The translations under genes were made by a program, and so were the position numbers. The notes under the pieces were generated by a model. That model had not been told where the DNA came from. It did not search any database and saw nothing but the letters and a program-made list of their open reading frames with translations. A stretch of 64,000 nt of DNA from Dryas octopetala. Taxonomy: Eukaryota > Streptophyta > Magnoliopsida > Rosales > Rosaceae. Shown here one piece after another: positions 13,501 to 23,216 of this stretch; position 1 is the stretch's first letter; each line of letters begins with the position of its first letter. The stretch is from contig OY992836.1 of NCBI GenBank assembly GCA_963921425.1, positions 6,091,825-6,155,824 on the forward strand, read 5' to 3'.

Positions 13501-15479
13501 CAAGGTTCCCAAATCAACAATCATGACCCTACAATCAATAAAATTTCAAATTTGTAAAAAAATCAACTTAATTTTCAAAATGCAAACGTTTAAAATGTAA
13601 CTCTCATTTTTCTCATAAAATGTTTGTAAGTTTTCAACCAGTTCATAAACATGGGTTAAAAATCAGACATTACAGTGAATATTTTTTAATGATTTTTTTA
13701 ATATGATCGATCACACAAGATTGATTAAATAGCATAATCAAATGTTTAATCTCATTACCAAAATTATAATCTTTGAAGAGAACCTAAGTCTTGATTTCAA
13801 ATAAATAAAAAATTCCTAAGCAGGAAAAAAAGCAAGCCATATACCTGGTAAGCAAAAACAGTTCTCTGATCCCTTTCTGGGTCAGCTTCAGGCTCCACCA
13901 CTTCCTTTTTGTCTTTAAACCTCCTGCCATTCGACACAGTGAAAAATAATTAGGTTAAATAATTAACCTTTGCACAAACATTTTAAGATTTATTGTATCA
14001 TGTTTCAGCTACCTTGTCAAACATATGTAACTATGAAAGCATAAGCATTCTGATGCATTCAAAAAGGCCAGAACCATCCCTAAATATCCTGTATCTACTT
14101 TTGGCATGCAAAAGAACCCATTCCCATTAACAGTATTTTATCATACTGTTAATTGTACTATATTACAGTTATTTTTATTTATATCTATAGAGCAAGGATA
14201 AATAATTACACCAAATACAGTATTTGATATGAATCATAAAGCCTATAACTTAACCCATGAAAACTATTTATTGCAGTTTGGTTTGGTTATTCAGAATCAC
14301 TAACCAATCCATTTTGGAATTAACTGATTGTCTTACATTACAATAAAAGCTATTTTTAGGAAATGCTATGATATCCAACACTTTATTTTGAGTATTAGTG
14401 ACAACCAAATTGACAGTTAACCTAACATGCTGAGATACACAATATCCCATATAATAATTAAAATTTAGAACATTCTCCAAATCAATATAGTTCAATACTT
14501 TCTCCAAAACAAAACAGTTCCATACTAGCTGCAAGAAAATATAAACACTGAAAGAAAAGAATGTAAAATGTCAGTCTATAACGACTGCAATACCTAACAC
14601 AGAAAAACATGATAAGTTTCAGATCTAATTATTAATTCTTTGAAAACATAGCATAATCAGCCCAAATGAATCTTAATTATTTGTACCAACTCCTGATTTA
14701 ATAGTAATACTTAAATAAATTGAGGAGTGAACAACTTTTGCATAAATAAGGCAAAATGCTTGTAAATGTGATCAAGTTCCCACAAAACCATCCACAATGA
14801 CTACAACTAAGAACAAAGTAGAGCCAATGCAGAAACAAAAGCATAATAAAATTTACTAATATTATTACCTGCTGCTCTCTCTCAACTCAAGTTCTCGTTC
14901 CCTTTCTCTAATTTCCCTCTCCCTATCACGATCCGAGTGGCTCCTACTTCTGCGAGACCTCTCTTTCTCTTCCCGATCCGACCGACTCACACTCCTCCGA
15001 GACCTCTCCTTCTCCTTCTCCTTCTCCTCCTTCTCTCTCCTCTCTCTATCCTCCCTCTCTCTCCTCTCTCTCCTCTCCCTCTCTTTTTCCTTCTCTCTTT
15101 CCCTCTCCCTCCTCTCTCTTTCTCTCTCCTTCTCCTTATCCTTATCCTTCTCTCTACTAATCCTCTCTCTGTCTCTGTCTCTCTCTCGCTCGCCACCGCG
15201 ATCACGATCGCCGCGGTCCTTGTCCCTTTCGCTCTCTCTGTCTCTCTCTCTCCCACTCCGATGGTGCCGATCCTTCTCGCGGCCATTCTCGTGCTCGCCC
15301 CCCTTCGACCTCTTGCTGCTCTTCCTCTCCTCGTCTTCACCGCCGACCGAAACGTCGTCGTCAACCTCTCTCTTCCTGTAGCTCTTCTCGGTCCCTTCCT
15401 TCTTCGCTTTCTTCTTCGAGTCGCGTTCGTCGTTCTCCTGCACTGTCTTCTCCAGATAATCGTACTCGTCGAAGTCCAT
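7566..15479 (-). CDS. RBM39/CC1-like splicing factor (RS-like head, three RRMs)
   Basis: Thirteen exons join in frame to 595 residues: 15479-14869, 13923-13845, 13414-13358, 12845-12790, 11904-11676, 11337-11251, 11167-11093, 10937-10854, 10251-10187, 10112-9911, 9823-9735, 8203-8089, 7604-7566. Residues 1-203 are acidic and then almost pure Arg/Glu/Asp/Lys/Ser, an RS-like region for speckle targeting. RRM1 spans about 224-305 (TVFAYQMPLK, KGVGYIEF), RRM2 about 328-404 (KLYVGNLHFN, KGFGFVQF). The last RRM, 503-583, has the RWFAGRQI signature of a U2AF-homology motif, which binds tryptophan ligands of SF3B1 and U2AF65. The end is VYDAKFGGA. The family is nuclear and helps define 3' splice sites in pre-mRNA. 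Intron 11 holds a transposon. All signature parts of the family are present; length is close to plant relatives (about 560 residues). Confidence 0.95.
8674..9629. mobile_element. 956 bp non-autonomous hAT-like element in intron 11
   Basis: The ends are TAGGGGTGGGC on the left and GCCCATCCCTA on the right, an 11-base inverted repeat with one mismatch. The flanks TATTTGTA and AATTTGTA match at 7 of 8 bases, the 8-base duplication expected of hAT elements. Just inside, both ends carry CCCGAC/ACCTGACCC-type motifs as subterminal repeats. No transposase is present. It lies in the 1.5 kb intron before the exon that encodes most of the last RRM. Confidence 0.75.
14875..15270. repeat. polypyrimidine/polypurine tract encoding the RS-like region
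   Basis: About 400 bases of nearly unbroken CTCTCC/TTCTCC on the plus strand encode the Arg/Glu-rich head of the RBM39-like protein on the minus strand. It is coding, but its strong strand asymmetry also makes it a low-complexity block. Confidence 0.8.
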
Positions 15480-15520
15480 CGCGGGATTAACAATTGCTCT
15501 TCGAGGTTCTCTGAGCTTAG

Positions 15521-15542
15521 CTAGGGTTTGCCGAAACCCTAG
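15521..15542. promoter_or_regulatory. paired telo-boxes upstream of the RBM39-like start
   Basis: AAACCCTAG on the minus strand at 15521-15529 and AAACCCTAG on the plus strand at 15534-15542 face each other about 42-63 bases upstream of the ATG, in the probable leader or core promoter. Both orientations are known to work in plant promoters; function here is inferred. Confidence 0.5.
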
Positions 15543-15559
15543 GTTTAGCAGAACGGGGA

Positions 15560-15940
15560 AGAAGCGAAACGGTGTGTATTTGGGTTTTTTGTATTTCTAG
15601 GGTTTTGAAAGGTTTGAGGAATTCAACCAAAAATAACGAAGGGTTTGTTTTGAGGAATGGGAAGGGATTTTGGTTGGTTGCTGAGGTTCTCATTAATCTT
15701 GAATATGGACTCGGATGTAATTTGCGCATAAATGATGGCCTTTTTACCTTTCATTTTGTTTTGTTAAAAGGGGCCCAAGGCCCAACAGCTAACAACAAAT
15801 CTATTTTGCGGCCACACCAGCCCACAGTCTTTGTACAACTAGGCCTTTACAATGGGCTGGGCCAGCCAGCCCGGCCTAGGAAGGAAAGGCCCAACCCTAC
15901 ATGGACTTAATAGAGTTTTTTTGTCCTAAGAGTCCTATCA
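15560..15940. other. promoter-proximal intergenic stretch
   Basis: Upstream of the RBM39-like gene. It contains a GC-rich GGCCCA-type cluster (about 15771-15895: GGGGCCCAAGGCCCA, AAAGGCCC), like the GGCCCA elements of plant housekeeping promoters. No separate gene is supported. Confidence 0.45.
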
Positions 15941-16280
15941 CATTCACATTTGATATTTGGATGACATATAGAGTGTTAATCTTGGCACACATACAAGTTA
16001 ATTATAGAATTCAAGTTAATGATGAGACATTCACATTTGGGATTTGGATGACATATAGAGTGTTAATCTTGGCACACATACAACGCCTGCCTAGTGTATT
16101 GAATTATGATGCATAATTTTGTTTGAAAACCAAAGTTCAAATCAAATTCACATTTGGGATTTGGATGACATATAGAGTGTCAATCTTAGCACACATACAA
16201 GTTATAATTATAGAATTCGAGTTAATGATGAGACATTCACATTTGAAATTTGGATAACATATAGAGTGTTAATCTTGACA
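15941..16280. repeat. imperfect tandem array, unit about 85-90 bp
   Basis: Four copies of a unit starting CATTCACATTTG.. and holding ACATATAGAGTGTTAATCTTG start near 15941, 16027, 16145 and 16235. The second is followed by about 60 bases of unrelated sequence and the fourth is cut off by a CACTA end. Copies differ at a few positions each. Confidence 0.8.
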
Positions 16281-16925
16281 CACTACTACTACTACAATCA
16301 GGCTAATAGACAACGGTTTTTCACCGTTGTCTATTACCCCAAAATTTCGTCGTCTAGGCACATGATATCTCTTGTCCCTTCATACATTGTATATGGTGCA
16401 TGAAAAACCTTATATTTTGTCTAAATTGTTGTCTTATAAAAGCCTATATAACGGTTTAAGAGATAAAACTATTGTTAATATGTATTACTTACAACAGTTA
16501 GTCACTACAAACGTTGTCCGAAGGCAAGTTAAACATCGTTATTTAAAAAAACCGTTGTATAGAGTCATGATATACATCATTTTTTAGGTATTAAATGTTG
16601 TTAGAAGATATCTTATACAATGGTGATTCAACTAATTAAAATCGTTGTCTCGCACAAACTTACACAACGGTTTTAGAGACAACTATTGTTATCAAGTATT
16701 ACTCACAATAGTTATTCATTATAAACGTTGTCCGAAAGCAAGTTAAACATCGTTATTTTAAAATAAAATAAAAACTGTTGTATAGAGTATTGATATACAT
16801 CATTTTTAACGTATTAAATGTGGTTAGAAGATATCTTAAGGAATGACGATTCAACTAAAATTGTTGTCTCAGTTTTACTAACACAATATTCTTAAATTGA
16901 CAACCATTGTTTATTTGATTCACAT
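16281..16925 (+). mobile_element. CACTA element end with ACAACGGTT subterminal repeats (truncated)
   Basis: Begins CACTACTACTACTACAA, an expanded form of the CACTACTACAA terminus of plant CACTA transposons. It is followed by many ACAACGGTT and CGTTGTC motifs in both orientations over about 640 bases. The first 60 bases (GACAACGG, CACCGTTGTCTATT, CCCC) resemble the right end of the element at 40385-47083, so they belong to one family. No second end was found nearby. It is a remnant or a solo end. Confidence 0.7.
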
Positions 16926-17900
16926 TTAACTTGTTTTGCAAATTTGGCTTGTGTGATGGTTAGAAAGACATTCAGCATCCAAATTGTTTCCTTTTTAGTA
17001 ACATTTCCACAAAGTAATTAACTCAACCATGACAAAAATAAATCTAACATTATATATTAATAGTCATCTGAATTTACAAAGTCAAAATGCTAATTCCAAA
17101 ATATTACCAAAACAACATTTGACAAACTAAAGTACATAAATTTTACAACCTAACCGCAAAAGAACCATATGCATCGACTAAAAAGAAAATCAACTTCCCT
17201 CACTTCAATTTCAGCTTCTGTCTCCACTTTCCTTTTGTTCCTTACTTGAGGTTGCTTTCATCTGAAGTTCAATTTCCTCCTGGCAACTCTTTAAGCTTGA
17301 TTTTCCTCTTCTATCTGTGACCCCAGTATAACCAAATGTATGGCATCTCAGCAACTTTAACATAAACACAAAACATGAATGTCCATGAATTCAACCCATG
17401 AATGTCCTTGCAGCATATTGATGTACGTGAAAACCTTATGTCAGTAATATATTATTTGCTAATTTTTCATGAATTTTTGGACCTTAATATAAAAAATGAA
17501 TTTCAGTCTAATTCCAAAAAGATATATAGTTTTAGTCCAAATCGTAGTCAAAATGTGGACTACACCCTCATCATCTCTTTTCGTTTTTTGGTCAATTACA
17601 TAAAAATCACAAAAATAGTTTAACATTTCATAATGGTCAATGCTTTTATCCATTGACTAAAATGGAATTTTTGAAATTTTGCACAAATAGAACCAGTCAT
17701 AAAAGGTAGATATATTTACCATCCTTTGTCACTGTGCTTATATACTAGTGATGTCACCAGAAGCTGACACATGGAAAAATTACAAAAAGGTCAATATTAA
17801 CTAGGACTTGACACGTGACAATATTAACTTAACTAATTGTTATTAAAAAAATGTATAATACAGTTTAATTAAAAACTAAATTAGTATGACATTATATATC
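16926..17900. other. AT-rich stretch, no gene recognised
   Basis: No splice-consistent coding region. A minus-strand reading at about 17215-17330 gives CQEEIELQMKATSSKEQKES, a charged coil that could be a scrap of a CACTA transposase tail, which would fit the neighbouring CACTA end. This is weak. The rest has no clear structure. Confidence 0.35.
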
Positions 17901-17979
17901 CAATGGTAAACTACTTTCAACTGCAGAGTTTTAACTGCTTCCCTCCCCGTGTAATGGCTTTGGTCTGGAGTATTGAACA

Positions 17980-20010
17980 ACTGACGGTATAAAACAAATC
18001 AATGAGTGTATTATAGTGTCCAAAACCAATAAAACAACGCATGAACTTCAAAAACAGTAACAACAAGCCATGAATATCTAAAAAACTACAACAGTGATTG
18101 TATGATATATTGTATACAAAAATAACAAAAATGCAAAAAATATACACAAACATGAAAAACCTAACAAACAAACATTTTGAGACACCAAACTAGTGCTGGA
18201 CAATTTTATGTGCATTATTAGTTTGACATAATCATTCAGTAAATGCTTGACAGTGTGCAAAAGAATGAAAAGGAAAAAGAATAAACATAATCATTCAATG
18301 ACTGCTTAACAGTACGTGTGCAAAGAATGAATAATGAATATTTTAATGACTATCAAAAACTACCTAGTCTTTCTGCAGCTCATTGAAAATTCACACACTG
18401 TGTGACAATGACCAATTGCACAAAAAAAAAAAAAAAAAAAAAGCTTATTGAAAGCCTTAGGGTGCAGCGATATGCTGCTTTTTTGGGTGATTGACAAATC
18501 GATGACTGTGCAACAATGTTTAATTTCTAAATTTCAAAAAACTCTTCTTACTTTTACGAAATTGAATGATTGACTTATTAAAAATTCACACACTGTGTGA
18601 CAATGACCATTTGCATAAAAAAAAAAAAAAAAAAAAAAAGCTTATTGAGAGTCTTAGGGTGCAGCAACACGCTGCTCTTTTAAGTGATTGACAAATCAAT
18701 GACTGTGCTATAGTGTTTGGTTTCTGAATTTCGAAAAACACTTGTTACTTTCACGAAGCTAAATGACCGACTTATTGAAAATCCACACACTGTGTGACAA
18801 TGACTATTTGTACACACACAAAAATATATATATATATATATATATTGAGAGCCTTAGGGTGCAGCGTCACGCTGCTCTATTATGTGATTGAGAAACTAGT
18901 AGCTGTGCAACAATATTTGGTTTCTGAATTTCGAAAAACTTTTCAAAAATCAATAATTGTGTGACAGTCACTGATTCGAAATAAGTAATTATGTAACAAT
19001 CATCAATTCAAAATTCACAACACCATAAAATAAGAAACACTAAATCAAAAACTTACACACCCTTGAACACTAATAAATATTTATAAATCCAAAAGAAACA
19101 TAAATAAACCTTCAACCCTTATAAATTCAAATGGTGATTGTCAAACAGTCACTGATTCAAAATCAGTAACTGTGTGACAGCCACTGATTCGAAATCAATA
19201 ATTGTGTGACAATCAACAATTCAAATTCACAACACCAAAAATAAGAAATACTAAACCAAAAATTTAAACACCCTTGAATACTAATAAACATTTATAAACC
19301 CCAAAGAAACATTATAAACCTTCAACCCTTGTAAACTCAAATGGTGATTGTCAAACAGTAATCGATTCAAAATCAGCTTATTGAAAATTCACACTATGTG
19401 ACAATGACCATTTGCACAACAACAAAAAAAAAATTATTGAGAGCCTTAGGGTGCAGCGACACGCTGCTCTTTTAAGTGATTGAGAAATCGATGACTGTGC
19501 AACATTTTTTAGTTTTTGAATTTCGAAAAACTCTTCTTACTTTTGCCAAGTTGAATGACTAACTTATTGAAAATTCACACATTGTGTGACAATAACCATT
19601 TGCACCAAAAAAAAAAAAAAGCTTATTGAGAGCCTTAGGGTGCAGCGGCACACTGTTCTTTCATGTGATTGAGAAATTGATAACTGTGTAACAGTGTTTG
19701 GTTTCTGAATTTTGAAAAACCATTCTTACTTTTGCCAAGTTGAATGATTGACTTATTGAAAATTCACACAATGTGTGACAATGACCATTTTCACAAAAAA
19801 AAAAAAAAAAAAAAAAAGGCGTATTGAGAGTCTTAGGGTGCAGCGACACGCTGCTCTTTTATGTGATTGAGAACTCAGTAATTGTGCAATAGTGTTTGGT
19901 TTCTAAATTTTGAAAAACTGTTCTTATTTTCCTCAAATCAGTGAGTGTATTACAGTTTCCAAAACCAATAAAACAACACAAGAACTTCAAACATATATTG
20001 AAAAAAGAAA
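17980..20010. repeat. complex satellite-like array, main unit about 190-200 bp
   Basis: A unit with CACACTGTGTGACAATGACCA, a run of about 14-22 A, AGCTTATTGAGAGCCTTAGG and a GCAGCGACACGCTGC hairpin recurs with hairpins at 18464, 18661, 18861, 19453, 19642 and 19840. The 592-base gap equals about three units and is filled by a second repeat (CACCCTTGAA.ACTAATAAA type) present twice, at about 18950-19140 and 19190-19370. A third motif, AGTGTATTA.AGT.TCCAAAACCAATAAAACAAC, borders the array on both sides (17997 and 19936). No coding capacity. Confidence 0.85.
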
Positions 20011-20980
20011 GAATAGTGTATAATCACTAAGTAACTCAAAAATAAATCAATACAGGAATAAAGGATCGAGAACAAACAATATATGTGCTACAGATACTAA
20101 AAAAAGAAATAAGAAGAGCAATTTATGTGGTACAAGTGGAGTCATGGGGATTAATTAAAGAGATAATTAGACTTAGGTCATTTAGAAAAATCGTTTTTAA
20201 ATGGGGACCGGGGGTGTTTTAAAATTTATAAGAAAATTCTTTTAATTCATAATAATTTATAAGAAAATCCTTTTAATTCATAATAATTTATAAGAAAATC
20301 CTTTTAATTCATAATAAAGTCATTCCCCGATTTGAAGGGTATTTCCCTCTATTTGAAGGGTACTTCCCCTCCTAGGGTGTAGAGTGGGCTTTGTAGAGAC
20401 TACATGTTAGGTTCCAAGATTTTGGGTGTAGAGTGGGCTTTGTAGAGGTTGCATGTTAGAACCTAATATAAAGTGGTCAAAAAAGAAAAAGAAAATAACT
20501 TAATTAAAAACCTTAAATCACTACCGGTCTTAATATAAGAAAGACTCATAAAATAGACTAAACTCTAAATCTCCCTTAATTAAACTTTCAAACTTACCCT
20601 AGTTCTTATTCTTAAAGAAAGCAATGTGCCATAAGACCTGAAGGCTACTGGCATTGACATACAAAATTGTCAAAATAAGCTAATTGGGAGCTACAAGTCT
20701 ACAAGGTTCCTCCATCTCCATCTTTCCCTCACATTCATAGAATCACATATTCACAAGTAAAAGAAAGCCCATAATGACCATTTTAGTATTTCAAAACTTT
20801 TTATTGATTTATCCGTAATTTTTTATTTTTTTCAATATTATAATTTCTGCCGTAGGCTTTTTACAAATTAACTATATTCTTGGCCAAAAAAAAAAAACTA
20901 TTTTCAATTCAACCCGTTTGTTATGATTATTATTTTTTCACTTACCGGGAACCCACCAGACTCTTGTCTTCAAACGCTGG
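20011..20980. other. intergenic with a short 31 bp tandem repeat
   Basis: At about 20220-20315 a unit ATAAGAAAATCCTTTTAATTC repeats three times with a period of about 31. At 20378-20460 GGGTGTAGAGTGGGCTTTGTAG occurs twice. Otherwise no feature; this is the region upstream of NdhS. Confidence 0.5.
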
Positions 20981-21066
20981 CCGTTGGAAATAAAAGACGA
21001 GTCCTCATCTCTTATCTGTACTCAACAGAGAGGGTTCTGAAACCTGAATTGTGACATTCTCCATCA

Positions 21067-21069
<3 letters not shown>

Positions 21070-21098
<29 letters not shown>
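21070..21098. repeat. (CT)14 run directly before the NdhS start codon
   Basis: A pure CT run ends two bases before the ATG at 21101, so it lies in the 5' leader. CT-rich leaders are common in plant genes for chloroplast proteins. Confidence 0.9.
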
Positions 21099-21100
<2 letters not shown>

Positions 21101-22652
21101 ATGGCTTTCTCTGCAACTCTTTCACAGAACCCATTCTCATCCTTGTCTCCTTCTCCCTTCCCACAAACTTTGAGAAGAAACTCTTTTCATGTTTTGTCTA
21201 TTAGAGCTGTAAAAGCTGCAGAACCAGATAAGGAGAAACTCAAACATCCCCAAACCCAAGACTCTTCCAATGCTAAACCTTCAAGCACAGTTTCTAAGCC
21301 TCCCAAGAAGCCCGTCTATTCCAGTGAGTTTCAAATTTTCTGTAAAATCTGTTTGAACTGAGAAATGAGATTCATTTTAGGATATACTTGAGGGGATGAA
21401 TATCATTGCTCTTTTGTTTATTATTAATTATTAATTTTTCTTCTTTTGGGCAGTGAAGAAGGGTCAGATTGTGAGGGTGGATAAAGAGAAGTATCTTAAT
21501 AGTGTCAATGTAAGTACTCACAAGTGGACTTTTAGTGAAGTGATAATACACACATTGCTACTATTTATTTCCTATACAATTGTTTTAGAAGCAAATAAGA
21601 TTATTGTGATATCAGATAGATATACAAATATAGATATATATATATATATATATATATGAGAACCAACAACATGTGAACCTGTCACTAAGTGCTCGGAAAT
21701 GTTTTTTTAAAACAATCGAGTGTTGATGGTAAACTCTCATTGGTTCACCCTATCCTCTCCTAGGGTATAGAATGGTTTTAGTAGAGGCGTTATGTTAGGG
21801 TTTAGTTTCAAGAACTAAATCATAACATAAACGTCGACAAACCAGTGCAGAGCGCTTAGTAGTTGCAAAATTTTACACTACCGAGTACTGGGTGGTGGTC
21901 ACCGAGCGCTCGGCGTCACCGGCGAACATGCATGAGACTATATATATATATCACGTTCACACCTGAATAACACTATATGTGTCTGTGTGTGTATATGTGT
22001 GTGCACGCTAGCTATTCATAATGAATGAAAGATATCAATCGATTATGATTTTATTTGCACAATTTCAGTATCTATCCGTTGGACATCCACCTTATTACAA
22101 AGGGTTAGACTATATTTATGAAGACCGCGGTGAGGTAGTGTCTTCAAACTTTTTCACATAACTAGTGGAAATATTAATGCTAATAAAAGAACAAGTTTAT
22201 TAATTAATTGCAATTAGGTATGACTCTTTGCACATCTTTGAGTAACTAAAGGAACCCTTTTCAGGTATTGGATTTACGCATTTTTGAGACAGGGGAGTAT
22301 GCACTTGTAAGTTTTATTATAATTTATTTCTTTATTTATTTATTTATTTTTTCTGAAATCCAATGTAGCTCTCGAGTCTTGTATCTAACCAAACAAACTA
22401 ATGAAGTAATTATTATGTTGTAGGTAGCATGGGTTGGGGTCCCAACCGCACCGGCTTGGCTTCCAACCGACATGCTTATCAAGGTACTTGTAACTGCTTT
22501 TTTCCATAATGTTATGTGGTGCTTGTTACATTGATTAATATTCAATTTTGGTCAATTGAGGTTTTTCTGCGTGGCAGACACTTTTCAGATCGATTTTGTA
22601 GTTGACTTGTGTTTTCTTGCAGTCAGAGAAACTCGATTATGAGAGACTGTGA
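21101..22652 (+). CDS. ndhS: NdhS (CRR31), chloroplast NDH complex ferredoxin-binding subunit
   Basis: Six exons (21101-21323, 21454-21509, 22069-22134, 22265-22306, 22424-22483, 22623-22652) join in frame to 158 residues. The first 50 or so residues are Ser/Pro/Arg-rich with few acids, a chloroplast transit peptide (FRRNSFHV-type ending near LSIRAVKA). After a lysine-rich linker the conserved part starts MKKGQIVRVDKEKYLNSVN, then YLSVGHPPYYKGLDYIYEDRG, VLDLRIFETGEYAL, VAWVGVPTAPAWLPTDMLI and ends SEKLDYERL. This is the SH3-like domain that gives the NADH dehydrogenase-like complex high-affinity ferredoxin binding on the stroma side of thylakoids, in cyclic electron flow round photosystem I. 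It is encoded in the nucleus. Everything expected is present. The linker between transit peptide and SH3 part is short. Confidence 0.93.
21637..21657. repeat. (TA)n run in NdhS intron 2
   Basis: A TA dinucleotide run in the largest NdhS intron. A second short one is at about 21939-21950. The sequence between them is richer in GC than the rest of the intron (GAGCGCTCGGCGTCACCGG), so the pair may flank an inserted piece, but no target duplication was seen. Confidence 0.6.
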
Positions 22653-22659
22653 TACAGGC

Positions 22660-23216
22660 TCCAAATGCAGGATTTCAATAAGCCATTTGAGGATGGCATT
22701 GATTTCATCATGCTAATAAATATCAAAACTAAGCATCTACAGGCTGTACTGTACCTTTGTAAAAAAAAAAAAAAAAAACAGTCTTGGTTCTTCAACACCA
22801 TTTGCAACTTGTATTGCATTTTTTGTCAATGGCAGTGTAATTGATTTAATTGACCGATCAAGCACACATAGAACACTTCAACAAGACGGTTCTCATTTAA
22901 AGTTACAGCGCTACAATTATGTATTGATGATTACAAGTAATGAAGCACAAGTTATAACCCAATACATACACTCTGGTTTTGACTCACAATTGGACATAAA
23001 TGAAATCCTGCAAATTTTCATATCATGTATGTACGCCATGTACTTATACAACAGGCACTCTTGCAGTGCAATTTCTACTTTCTCCATACCCAAGGATAAC
23101 CAGAATAACTATTTTCACCTGGCAGACAGGAAAAATAAAGTGCTATATGTTGTGTATACTGTTCTTGTGAGTCTGATAATCAAAGCTAAGACTCAATTTT
23201 TCACTTAATTGAGAGA
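22660..23216. other. 3' flank between NdhS and the SNM1-like gene
   Basis: Convergent gene ends. It holds the NdhS 3' UTR, a poly-A run at about 22760-22778, and the 3' UTR of the SNM1-like gene from the other side. A 94-codon open frame at 22924-23208 has no recognisable features and is probably untranslated. Confidence 0.5.

Noticed and set aside
14937-15524. Long plus-strand open frame (195 codons) rich in Leu/Pro
   Set aside because: It is the antisense shadow of the RS-like exon; purine tracts lack stops on both strands. The minus-strand frame has a start, splice sites and a known family.
17980-20010. Regular repeats considered as a CRISPR-like array
   Set aside because: Units are about 195 bp and similar over their full length, with no unique spacers, in a plant nuclear context.
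22924-23208. 94-codon plus-strand frame between NdhS and the SNM1-like gene
   Set aside because: It overlaps the antisense 3' flank of the SNM1-like gene, with no motif and low-complexity composition.
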